Shown one piece after another: positions 1-11,043 of a DNA stretch of 64,000 bases. Positions within the stretch are counted from its first letter, which is position 1; every line of letters starts with the position of its first letter. This stretch comes from Botryotinia globosa (Eukaryota > Ascomycota > Leotiomycetes > Helotiales > Sclerotiniaceae). The notes below the pieces were generated by a model, which was not told where the DNA came from, searched no databases, and saw only the letters and a list, made by a program, of their open reading frames with translations. Position numbers and translations under genes: made by a program. The stretch covers positions 1,426,001 to 1,490,000 of the forward strand of contig RCSZ01000002.1 in NCBI GenBank assembly GCA_014898425.1. The letters run 5' to 3'.

Positions 1-1674
1 TCGTGGACGATCGTCTCGACGATCATCTCGCGGCAGTGGACGATCATCTCGTGGTGGACGGTCGTCTCGAGGTGGACGATCATCTCTTGGTCGCCTGTTC
101 GTGTTATAACTTGGAATATACGTATCGATATTCCCACCACCACCTCCGGCTCTGCTGCGAGGAAGAGACGCGTGCTCACGATCACGATGGCCACGGCCAT
201 CTAGATCTTGAGATCTGGATCGGTGACCATGTGAATCTGATCTTCCACCGTCATAAGCGAAATCAGTGGGCGGTGGTGGTCGTGGTGGTAAACCTCGATC
301 ATCTCTTCTCCAAGCTGGTTTGCGATCATCGTATTGTTGATGCGGCGGGCCACTATTTCTGTAACCACCGTGTGGAGGAGGGGGAGGGTAGCGACCGTTT
401 TGATGACTTCGATTACTGGAGTAGTTATCATATCCTTGCCCGCTTCCATTTCGGTCCCACTGGTCCGGTCCCATGCCTACATCGCCTCCCTTGGGAGGTG
501 GTGGGGCCTGTTTTTGGCCCCGATGCTGCTTTGAATCGAATTCATGTGATGATTCTAAGATCGGTATGTCGTGCGGGTCTAGCGGTAAAGGAGAGTTTTT
601 GAAGTATGGGTGCTTTAATGCATCAATCGCGTTGGTGCGCTTTTTCCAATCGAGCTTAAGCAATTCCTGCAATAGAGAGATAGCGCCTGAGCCTTGTTCT
701 CGAAATTTCTGTGCTAATGTCGAAGGGCGCGGTGGGCTGAAGTTGAGTCCTTGAGCTTTGGGTAACAATCTCCATCCAGGCATGTTCTCCTCGTTGGGAG
801 TGCCACACAAGTCGAAAATTAGTTTAAGCTGCTGCTCCTCGCTCTCGCCTTGGAGAATTGGTTTTCCAAGGAACATTTCGCCAAAGACGCAACTGGTGAT
901 CATTAGTTAAATTTCGAAATCAAGGTGTTAAACATACCCGACTCCCCAAATATCAATCGCTGGCGTATAGTTTTGCAATTCCAAAAAAAGTTCCGGAGGA
1001 CGGTACCATCTTGTAACCACTACAACAGTATAATGCGCTTTTGCTTCTCCATTTCCCTTTCCTGCAACTGGCACAGGCTCATTATAGTGTCGCGCCAGAC
1101 CAAAATCGGCAATTTGAAGTATACCTTTATTGTTGATCAATATATTTGCAGCTTTGATGTCTCGGTGAAGAATATTGTTGTTGTGAATGAATTCCATCCC
1201 TTTGAGTAGCTGCAGCATATAACACTTGATTTGTGGTTCCGTAAAATGAATATTCGGGTTCTTCAAAAGGCCTGATAAATCGTGGTCGAAGTAGGGAGTG
1301 ACCATATACATAATGGCCTTCTTCTTCTTATCGCTATTCTTCTGCGGGTGCTCGACGGCCATCTCTTCGAGACTCAGGACATTTTCGTGCGAAAGGAGTT
1401 TAAGGGTTTTGATTTCGCGAAGAGCTGTGATTGGAAATCCATCCTTCTCGTTGATCATCAGGATCTTTTTCAGAGCAACAACCATGCCAGTTTTTTTGGA
1501 TTTGGCTTTGTGTACTTCTCCAAATGTACCCTCTCCGATTTTTCCCATGACCTCATAATCTGAAATTCTGGAGCAACCGCGAAATGAGCTTTGCGCCCGA
1601 GTATGATGGCGCGCATGCTCTGGAGTACAGGTGCCATTGGTAGCTTGCGGCGCTGGTCGTGATGGGGTCGCCAT
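1..1674 (-). CDS. bur1: BUR1/CDK9-type cyclin-dependent kinase, 3' part cut by the window edge
   Basis: Serine/threonine kinase of the Bur1/CDK9 group, which phosphorylates the RNA polymerase II C-terminal domain and elongation factors in the nucleus. Exons run complement(1..892, 938..1674), with a 45-bp GTATGT intron. Visible kinase motifs, in order: glycine loop [13 protein letters not shown] lysine, the CDK helix PITALREIK, catalytic [14 protein letters not shown] and the activation segment TRWYRPPE with its threonine. After the kinase domain comes a long proline/glycine/arginine-rich tail, and near the left edge an RDDRPP-type repeat. The reading frame is open at base 1, so the C-terminus is missing. 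The PITALRE-like helix and basic tail favour Bur1 over Cdc28 or Kin28. The start at 1674 is the first ATG before a short Pro/Ala/Thr-rich leader. Confidence 0.92.
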
Positions 1675-2250
1675 TCTGGCAGAAAACGAAGATGGAAACA
1701 GGGAACCTTGTTGTGTGCGCGTAGATTATCGAGTATGCGATCTTGCAGTTGTGGATTTCGAGAGTTTTCTTCGAAAAGAAATGACGTCTGTCTCGAATGG
1801 TGTTCGATGAGAGGGTAGATAGATAAAACTAAAGCTTCGATTTCAGGGCTCGTGTTGCGAGGTTATGATTGATCTTGACAGCATTGTTGCCTTCCCCAGT
1901 ACAATAGGGAGCGGAAAGACAGTAGGAAAGAGATTGATTTTGATGAAGAAAATTTATAGTACAGTACACAATAGAAAAAGTGAATTAATTACAAAGGTTC
2001 AAAGTTATCGGGCGAGTACCAGCTTTCTGTTGTGTGGCCTTGAATTTCGGGCACTTGCATCACATTTAGCTCCCGGGCCGGATTTCAAAGTTGTGTATGA
2101 ACGACTGCCACTCAATCTGCATATTGAACCCTCACTTCTAAAAGCAACACAAGCCAACGACCATCGTAAGTCGTCCGTACGCCTGCTATTAACTGCATAG
2201 AATCTGTTCTCTCCTATATTTGTATCTGGCACTAAACGCTTAGCAGCACA
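1675..2250. promoter_or_regulatory. Divergent intergenic region between bur1 and the complex I subunit
   Basis: About 576 bp separate the two divergent starts and must hold both promoters. I saw no RNA gene or repeat. Open frames here cross into neighbouring coding sequence and look like chance. Confidence 0.5.
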
Positions 2251-2518
2251 ATGGCACAACCACCTCCAGGACCCGGAGGACTCTACAGAGCTCCACCTAT
2301 ATACAGATTCGCTGGTACAGCATTGGGAGCAAGCATGTGGTTCTTCGTATGTATACTCATGCAACGTTCTCACTATTGCCATGCTAATTCGTATACAGTT
2401 GATGTACCGCGCGAAGAAAGATGGTACGGCCACTCAATGAATCTAGCCAAAACAATACAGAAACTGACACAATTTAGGTCCTGCATTGTTGGGCTGGAAG
2501 CATCCTTGGGATCATTGA
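2251..2518 (+). CDS. Mitochondrial complex I subunit, NDUFB2-like, 53 residues
   Basis: Small accessory subunit of NADH:ubiquinone oxidoreductase in the inner mitochondrial membrane. Exons 2251..2346, 2399..2423 and 2478..2518 join to 162 nt with all frames kept. The middle exon is only 25 nt. The protein begins with a Pro/Gly-rich stretch, then YRFAGTALGASMWFF (start of the single membrane helix), MYRAKKDGP and the end motif LLGWKHPWDH. The layout GTALGASMWFF...RAKKDG...GWKHPW matches what I recall of fungal NDUFB2-like subunits. That identification rests on memory of the family, and the splice model was built by hand. The first donor is GTATGT; the second is GTACGG. The gene converges on the methyltransferase downstream, with a 216-bp gap. 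Confidence 0.75.
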
Positions 2519-2734
2519 ACGTCAGAATGACAAAATGGTACAGAGGCAGTCAGGATCTATTCATGTGCTGCCAGGACCCAGACAATCAAGAGATACCGTC
2601 CAAAGCAGACTCTGGAATCACAACACGGATAGTGGGCCAAGAACTGTACATATTGAAGGAGATGTATCATTGGGCATTGGAGTTAAAATTAAGTCAATTA
2701 TACGTGGTCTATCTGTTCTACAGTGTCTATGTTA

Positions 2735-4161
2735 TTAGGCAGAGCTGGGCTTCTCAAACAAATAGTGGGATACACCCCATGTATCTCCACCTTCATAAGC
2801 AAATAATTCGGCGCACTGTGCTCGAGTTAGCAAAGAATATTTGAGGAAACAGAAGAAAGTAACTTACTGCTAGGTAAAAGATTTGCCAGCGGTAGTACCA
2901 CATTGCGGTATCCTTCTCGCCATATGTTTCTGTGAGGTGAGGCCAAATCTCCTGCTTGCTAGCTACCATCTTCGACAGCCAATCCTACAATTGTTATCAG
3001 TATGGAAGACGAAACTTTAAACAGAATGGTAGACTCACTTCGCAAGTCTTTGCGTAATGCTGGCCATTCACCCACCATTGCCTCTCGAGTTTGAGGTCCT
3101 TCTGGAAGAATAACAACAAATCCGCCGAGGGCATGGTCCCTCCAGACTACAACATCCATGAGTTAGTAACTGCCTCTGAAGGAAAATTTTTTGGAGTATA
3201 ATCAGAGCTCAAAGGTGCATGAGAAATCAGAAGCGATGCAACGAGATTGCATCACACTCTCAGATTCCAAAATGTAATTCCAAGTCTAGAAAATTGATTC
3301 TACTTACGAAAAAGTGTGTGCTCATCCATCCTTCCTCAAAGTCGTAAGGAGTAGTCTTGTGAGCAAAAATATGAACAAATAGTTTCCCTCCTGGCTTCAG
3401 GGCTCTTCCAACCTTTGACATTAGTAGTTCGTAGTTTTTCATATGCTCAAAGAGCTTCGTCTAATTAGCCATTGCCTCGAACGGATGCTTGCATGTGACT
3501 TGCCTCAATGGATACAACTCGGTCGAAACTCTCTTTTTCAAACTCGTAATCGACGACATTACCAGTGATGACAGTCAAATTGTTGAGTCCTTTCTCCTTG
3601 GCTTTCTCGTCAATGTATAGCTTCTGGGTTCTTGAGTTCGAGAACGCTGTGATCTTAGAATTTGGGAGAACCTCCGCAAAGTACAACGCTCCTGAACCCC
3701 AACCACACCTGAATCACATCAGTTCATACCACCCCATTTTAGACCTCGTGTCTAGAGCTCAGAAACACTCACCCAAGATCCAAGATGCTCATCCCATCTT
3801 TTAATCCAGCCTTCTTCACATAAGTTCCCAACATTTCCACTTCCGCCTGACCCAATGTTTCACTACCCTTGGGATACAGGCAACAGCTATACTTCATTCT
3901 CGGCCCCAAACAAGTAGCAAGAACGCCAGTTCCAACCTCATAATGCTGTTCATTGGCAGCAGCCGTCTCAATAGCAATAGGACGACTTCGAAGAAGCTCT
4001 ACATAGTTCATTTTACGCTCATAGGCCTCTTCCAATGAAGTACTCTTAATCAACTCAATTCGCTCACGCAATTGGCGACGAATACCGAGCCGGATCACAG
4101 CATTTGGGAGATATCCTCCATCGAGGATCCAGTCTGGGAAAATGTTAGTTGCCACTGTCAT
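2735..4161 (-). CDS. SAM-dependent methyltransferase, cyclopropane-fatty-acid-synthase superfamily
   Basis: Predicted soluble methyltransferase of 348 residues. Exons: complement(2735..2815, 2868..2984, 3039..3146, 3308..3454, 3504..3708, 3773..4161), 1047 nt in frame. The SAM-binding glycine loop LDLGCGWGSG lies near residues 127-136. It is followed by the acidic strand end TAFSNSRTQ and later by [13 protein letters not shown] and [17 protein letters not shown], an arrangement shared by CFA synthases and coclaurine-type N-methyltransferases. The N-terminus carries [12 protein letters not shown], also typical of that group. The substrate cannot be read from sequence; a lipid or small amine is possible. 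The intron at 3455-3503 starts with GC instead of GT. The 3147-3307 intron is long (161 bp) and contains a perfect 7-bp stem, GATGCAA/TTGCATC, at 3235-3253. The promoter faces the AT-rich MITE region. Confidence 0.85.
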
Positions 4162-4791
4162 GCAGGATCTGAAGTACGATGACGTAGATTGGATTTACCA
4201 TAGTTCATGATTAGCAGTTCAAAGATGTCAAATGTTGAAGAACCAGAAAATAGTTCCCATAAATATTTCTGGGGATTAAGGGAACTAAAATACAGATTGT
4301 TTCTGGGAGTTCGGGATCTCTGTGTTTAGGAATGTTCAAAGCGCGGGTGGGTGCGCGGAAGAGTCCCCAGTTAATATCATCATCTAAAATATACTTCGGT
4401 ACCCGTAGCTCCTATTAGCTTTCATGCTAGTGCTTGTTTTTATAAATCTTTGTAAATATTTTTCCTTTATTTAACTTAAATAACTTTATTTTAGTATTAG
4501 TATATTACTTATAATTAATCAAAAGGTGCTTTATGTATATCAATTAATAAATTTGCTATGATTATAGAGATATATAATTATATAATATAGGAGTATATTT
4601 TCATTTGGTTTAATTCTACGAATTCATAATAATATATCTCTTTGCTTTTTATTTTACTGGTTTCTTTAAAAATATATATTGAATTCAAAGTATTATATTA
4701 ATAGAAATATATTTCTAAATTCTAAATACACTTTTAGCTTTGGCAAAATTCTATTTTTAGTGTATTAACAAAATGATTCAAATAGGCCTTA

Positions 4792-5663
4792 GTAAGAGTT
4801 TAGGCCTCGGCTTATCGCACACCACCCTACAGAAGAACTTGGTTATACCGGACTGAGATTTTCGACCAATCAAATCCGGTATATCCAAGATTCCGGTATA
4901 AAAAATAATGGCCCAAGCTTTCTAACCAAAATTTATATCCGATTTCAGTTCCAAACCCCGATATTTTCGAAAGTTTATTATGTGATCAAGCTTACTAATA
5001 CAAAAAAAAGCTTATTAAGCTAAATTCACCACCAAAATTTATACCGGATTCTTGAAAAATCAATCCGGTATTCCGGTTTTGCCTAAAAATCCGGTATTAC
5101 CATATAAAAAGTGATCAAATCAGGAAATTTTTCCGGTATATCCAAGATTCCGGTATATCCCAGTCCGGTATAGTCAAGTTTTTCTGTATTTCGTAACAAA
5201 ATCCCTACAAAAATGTCGTTTTTCTATATAAATTAATTATTTTTATAATTCTTTAATGAATGAAAAATATAATTTGAAAATTGGTTATTTGAGTAATATC
5301 TATAATTAGTTTTTGAAAAATGAGTGAAATATTTTTAATAATTTTTTGGATAAAATTATAAGTATTTAAAGTTGGAAATCTTCAAATTTTTTAACATGTA
5401 ATGCTTTTCCTATATAAAAAAATCGATTTTTTTGAAAATTTCAGGGATTCCAACTTTAAATACCTACAATTTTATCAAAAGAATTTTTAAAAATAATTCA
5501 CTCATTTTTTTATATAATTTCATTAATTATTTATTATCAGAATAAATTTTATAAATCTAATTTGAAGATTGATTGAAATAATATATAGTTCAAAAGTTGA
5601 AGAAATGAGGCTTTTTGGTGTGTTTTCGCTTAGTGTGCGATAAGCCGGGGTCTAAACTCTTAC
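4792..5663. mobile_element. AT-rich foldback MITE with ~33-bp inverted ends and TTA target duplication
   Basis: The left end reads GTAAGAGTTTAGGCCTCGGC and the right end is its near-perfect inverse (5632-5663), with only two mismatches over about 33 bp. TTA flanks both ends (4789-4791 and 5664-5666), as expected for a PIF/Harbinger-like 3-bp target duplication. The inner sequence is very AT-rich and itself folds back: the block near 5333-5390 (AAATTATAAGTATTTAAAGTTGG) is the inverse of 5450-5500. No open frame for a transposase exists, so it is non-autonomous. Without the inner insertion (4830-5186 plus TA) it would be about 513 bp. The superfamily is inferred from the duplication only. Confidence 0.75.
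4830..5186. mobile_element. Second MITE nested inside the foldback element, TA target duplication
   Basis: A 357-bp segment begins CAGAAGAACTTGGTTATACC and ends with the inverse, GGTATAGTCAAGTTTTTCTG. About 22 of the outer 26 bp pair. TA dinucleotides flank both ends (4828-4829 and 5187-5188), the Tc1/mariner/pogo-type signature. Inside, TCCGGTATATCCAAGATTCC occurs near 4873 and again near 5130 as a direct repeat, and CCGGTAT recurs many times. There is no coding capacity. It sits wholly within the outer element, so it inserted later. Confidence 0.7.
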
Positions 5664-5881
5664 TTATACGATTAAGTTTTCAACGAACGAGCATCGCTAA
5701 ATAATTTGGTTGAAAATAATTATACAAACAGATTCCAAAAATTCAAGTAGATTCAACGGGAATCTGGGTATCATGCCAGGCTACCATAAGATTCTTATAA
5801 ACCATCTATTTTCCAGCTTGTGTATACAAATATAATTACATTTACATTATGGGTTCCGTGTTTGTTCAGTGGCCGCAATCA

Positions 5882-8800
5882 TTACTGCATTGAACTCAAG
5901 CGCATCTCCTCCAACACCAACTTGTATGTCTTCCTCTGCTTAGGCTTCCGGCTGATCGATGTCTTCAAAATACCCAAATATTTTCCAAGTTTCGGTAGCA
6001 GATAGTTCTCAGATGTCCATGCCAGCGAGATATATCCAATACCTAGAAGCAGGATAAAAACCTCGAAGTCCCAGCTCATTTCAGTTAATTGCATGAAATT
6101 CGCCAACCATTGCGAAGGATCAAAGAGCATATACAATGAGAATAGTAATGCTACGACAATCGTGACGACAAAAGGCACTAACGATCAATTAGTCGTCAAG
6201 AAGAAAGAAGAAAGAAGAAAGAAGAAAGAAGTGCAAATACTTACGATTATGTGCCATGGACTGACGGAAAGGCTTACCGACACTAAGGACGATACCAGAG
6301 AGAATGTATTCGAAGCAAGATACCAAAAACAGTGTAGTATTTTCGGAGTTTTCAATGTTAGATTCATCCTTGTTAAGGTGGGGAGGAATGAACCAAGGCT
6401 GTTGTCGCACTGCTTGAAATGCAATGGCCTGAATGAGAATGCAAATAGTAATTTGACCTAGGAGTGGCGTCAAGACCTTCCTTGATACAAGATTGGCTGT
6501 AGGACGTTTCCGGCATAGAGTAGGGAAAGGTCCAGTCCATCCCATGAAGATGGCGATAGGTAAAATTAGTATTAGATCAATGAAGAGAAATTGAAAGTCC
6601 CCGAGGTTTGATGCAGATGCGTATAAGAAGCTCACAGATGTGAATTGAATGGCCGAGTACAGACTCATGTATTTGAAACAGCTGAAGCTGGTCACTAGAG
6701 CTGCTCTGCCCTCACGTATAACTTCGGGAACACAGGTAATGTCAAATACTCGGCTGGTGAATGGCGCAGCGACGGAGGCTTCTGCTTCAGACAACGAGAT
6801 GCCAACATCTGCGGCTTTCAAAGCACCACAATCGTTCGCGCCATCGCCACAAAATCCGCAGCAGTAATCAATACTCTGTAGTTTCTCCACCAGCTCATGC
6901 TTCTCGTCGGGCGACATCCGCGCGAATACTTGGCCACAGACTAACATTCTTTGTAGAACGACTGGAGGCGCAAAATCAACAACCCAGCGGAAGACATCTC
7001 CGCTCACGGCCAAAGAGTAATTCCTTAGGTTAGATATATCGTAAGGCAAAGACGCATCGCCCTCCACAGGCGGAGGAAGTGGAGTTAAAGTTTGATCGTC
7101 GAGTTTATAAATGCCATTGTCAATGCTCTCCCATGACAATCGAGCTTTGGGATCTAGCGAGTTGCCTTCTGCGAAATGGGGTACAAAACAATGAGCGGTC
7201 TTGTCGATGAGATTGCATTCTCGGGCGACACTGATGGCTGTCAAAATATTGTCGCCCGTGCACATAACCTTCCTAATGCCAGCTTCAGTCAATTCGTCTA
7301 GCACACCAGCTGTGCTCGGCTTGAGTTTGTTCTCAAAAATAATGAACCCAATGAAGTTCAATTCTGATTCGGTGTCTTCGCGGCTCATCTTCTGCATCTT
7401 CACCCAGTTGAGCTTCTTGATATGTTTCGTGGCACAAGCAATGACGCGAAAGCCTCTATGGGTATAATATGCCAGAAGATCCTCGAAATCACTAGGAAAG
7501 CTTTCCGCTTTACAAATATCTTTCATACATTCAGGGGCACCCTTTACATAGATGTCACACCCTTGGGACCCAAAGTTCCGGGCGATTACACTGGCTCGGC
7601 GAAGTTGGGAGACAAATTCGAAGGATTTGAGAACGCCAAGTTCAATAGGAGAGTTAGTAGTGTTGTCTTGATCATCCAAATCGTATTCCATGCCTGCCGG
7701 GGGTCGCGCAATTGAAGGTGACAATCCTCCCGATTCCTCATCATCGGTATCGCCGGAATTGTGCTGGCCTTCCTCAAAAGACCAACCAGTGAAATCAAAC
7801 ATTTTGAGATCCAGTGGGTCGCCCATAAGTTCATCATCGACTACTCGAAGCGAATGACATGTTGCCATTGTGTAGAGTATGGCTTTGTGGATGTTGTAAT
7901 CAACTGTCGGGTCACGCTCGTAAGCAGCCCCGGGTAACAAAGATGTTGCATCAGTGAGAATATCACTGAATCTATTGGCGGGCTGATGTACAGCTCTAAT
8001 GCCAAGCACATCTAGACCATCCTCGGTCAATGTTCCAGTTTTGTCGAAACATACGATGTCGAGTTTTCCACCGACATTCACTCTTTGCGGACTGATACAA
8101 AATATCTGTTTCTTTCTAAGGCGCCCCAGGGCGAAATTGGTTCCAATAGTAAGTGTAGCAGGCAAAGCTGGTGGAACTACAATTGTTATCAGATCAAGAG
8201 CTCTGACAACAATCAAGTGCCACGCCAAATTCAAGTGGACAAAGTTTATGAACGATGCGACAAATCCTAGCATCGCAATACCGCCCATGACAGATATGTA
8301 CCGGAAGGAATCTCTGTAAAACTTGAATCCTGAAGGTTTTGGGAAGAGCATGGACCGAACCAATGCCCCTTTTGTGGTATTGAAGCCTGTTCTGACAGCC
8401 ATAGCGAGCCCAACTGCCTCGCCATCGTTGTCGTCATGGGGGCGGCGTGCCCTGATGATTTTAGTCCCACAGAACAAGAAATGTTTCGCGAGCTCCGGTG
8501 CTACGGATGAAGCAGATAAGTTGAGAAGCCGCAAAGATTCATCGGTAGCAGGAACTTTAGAGACAGGAACGGACTCGCCTAAAAGAAGTCAGAATTTGTC
8601 ACTTGTGAGATTTGAAGACCTTACCAGTGAGCATGCTTTCATTGACAATGCAATCGCCAGCCAGTAATAGACTATCACAGGGAAATTGTCCTAGTGCAGG
8701 ATCCGTAACTTCGTAAACATCTCCAGGAACAAGTTCACTTGATGGAACATAACGCCCTAAAAATGTTAGCTTGTGTCGGCGAGAAAAGAAAAACCGAGTG

Positions 8801-10545
8801 ACTTACAGAAGGAATTGCGCAGTACACGAACGTCACATTCAAATTTTGAAATCTCTCTCAAACGTTTCATTGTCTTTGGTTGAATTGTTAGTGTGTATAA
8901 TACAATCTGTCAGGTATGTATATGTACTCACCGATTTAGTCTCTAGAAGTGTAGTAGTAATGCTCACAGCGGATATGACAAAAATACACGCAGCGTAGTA
9001 ATAGTACTGATCCATTGACCATAAAATAAGACTGGCAACCTGAAAAACATAGAACGGGTGGAATGCCTAAGCTAATTAGCAGGGATTTCTTCCAGGTGAG
9101 AGGATCATAAAGTACCTCATCCACAAGAAGTTGAGGAACAGTCTTCTGTTTGATGTCGATCATGTTATTTCCGAATACTAGTTCTCTATTTTCCTTTTCC
9201 TCTCCACTGATTCCGGAACGAATGGATTTTACGTCGGTCCATGCCGGATCCTTCCAGCCTGTGAGCTATTAGTTAGTGTGGTTCAATTATGACAGTAAGT
9301 TCACACAGGCTAGAAATAGCCCACGAATTCCAATAGTTTGGGTTGTGTTCTGACAATGAGGAAGCCTTGAACCTTGAATATTTCAGGGAGGCTGAGTCTG
9401 CCCAACGCATTGGGATATCAACCTGTGATGCACAATCCCAGGTTCTCGTTCATTGGAACCCTTCAAATTGAGGGTTCCGTGGTTGCTTTTGGACTATTGA
9501 AGCCCGTGGGGGAGACAGATAGGGATGAAACTCACTATTACAAAGGACGAATCTATCCTTTAAAGGATTGAATGAGAAGCGCATATAACGATAGTCAAGA
9601 ATACGTAAGTTGTCCAAAATTGGGTCATCGTCATAATCATAAGACATGTATTTCTTTTCTGACAGCCCGAAGACTGTAGAAAGAGAGCGCCCGTATTCCT
9701 TTGAGTCGACATCTTGAACAACAAATTCTCCCCATTGGTTCTACGCACACAAATCAAGTCAGCACGCGCATTGTTGCAGTTTAAGGGGGGTACACGGAGT
9801 CGCTTGAAAAGAGTATTGGAATTTCGAGTATACGATTATTACTGACTTCAATGACAACCCAAATACATTCTCTTAGCGGTGATGGAGTACCAATGATCCG
9901 AACTTGCCAGCGTGGTAACCATCGTAGCAAAAGATAACCAAGACCAAAGGAAAGGATACAGATGGCCAAGTATAGCGCAAATCCAAAAGTACTTGTTCGA
10001 AAACCAGCAACTACTATAGTAAGGTCCTCTGTGATGATGTATATTTTTTGATTGGTCCGATGACCTTGTCCGAGGTTGCTCCCATCTGTTCTTGCACTGT
10101 CGCTGCGTAATAATCGATCATGCACGGAATTTCTGGATTCTATGGTTGACGTCCTTCTCATAGCCAACCCGGCAGCTTCTAGGTCCGAATCTTCCTCTTG
10201 AAATTGAATGTCGTCTTCCTCATCTATAATAGCGCTATCGTCTTCGTCCTCGGTACTTCGCAAAAGCTCATCGTCGTCGTTCTCTTGATAATAGGTGAAA
10301 CTTGCGGTCGAATCTGCTCGCGAGCGTCGATGTGCGAAGGATGCAACACTAGAGGGAACTGATTCGGAAACAGCACCCGAAAACATCTCATCATGTGCCA
10401 TCTCAACATCATCCATGAAACTTGTGGTGGACACATTGGAATCTCTCCTGTAAAGCCCATGGCGACTCGTTCCCCTATAATTTGCGATCGAGCTGCTTCG
10501 CCGCGACCGGTGGCCTGCAGCAGCAGAACCATTGGACTCTGCCAT
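5882..10545 (-). CDS. ypk9: P5B-type ATPase (Ypk9/ATP13A2 family)
   Basis: Large P-type ATPase of 1336 residues. Exons: complement(5882..6177, 6245..8578, 8625..8756, 8807..8873, 8932..9066, 9116..9258, 9536..9740, 9847..10545), 4011 nt in frame. The family sits in vacuolar or endolysosomal membranes; animal ATP13A2 exports polyamines. The first ~160 residues are a Ser/Arg- and acid-rich cytosolic tail. A membrane pair follows, then the actuator loop with TGESVPVSK, the P5B signature PPALP in helix M4 (near 596), DKTGTLT with the phosphorylated Asp near 639, and [17 protein letters not shown]-terminal membrane helices end before a basic tail. PPALP separates it from P5A/Spf1. The intron at 9259-9535 is unusually long (277 bp). 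The 6178-6244 intron carries a CTT-rich polypyrimidine run. The 9741-9846 donor is GTCAGT. Confidence 0.93.
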
Positions 10546-11043
10546 ACTGAATTGACGAAAAAATAAAGCTTTTGAGCAGAAAACCGAAGGATTATGAAGG
10601 TGAAATATACATTATCGGTGAATGGCCAAAATGTTGGCAGCCAACCTAGAAGCTTAGAAAAAGTTATAATTTCGTAGCGCGGCGCGATTCAACAAGCAGT
10701 ACTAGGAAAGTCTTACTACAAGTACCCAGTATTCACTAGACGATTTAAAATGCCTAGGTACCAAGGTGGTTCGGCGTATCTGCCTGGTTATTGGTCATCT
10801 CAATCTCAACCTCAACCTCAGGTTCTTTATTTTCGCCCCGCCTTATCGGTTATTTCAGAAGTCGTGGTAGCCCGCAATCACAATCTAAATAAATCTTGGA
10901 CGCTAAGATCCAACAACTTCTCAACCTCCACCTCGAGAACTTTTCTTCTTAAGAACATCGCCACGAGACAAAATCTCTTACACCCCAAGAGATAACTTCC
11001 CTTCTTTTATCAACCTACTCAAATAATTCAAAGAGTCGAAAAG
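10546..11043. promoter_or_regulatory. Divergent promoter region between the P5B ATPase and NAP1
   Basis: About 498 bp separate the two start codons. The NAP1 side is pyrimidine-rich (CTCAACCTCAACCTCA near 10799 and a C/T-rich tract up to the ATG), the composition usual for leaders of strongly expressed fungal genes. No other feature is visible. Confidence 0.5.

Noticed and set aside
3..602. 199-codon plus-strand frame
   Set aside because: Shadow of the Arg/Asp-rich bur1 tail on the minus strand.
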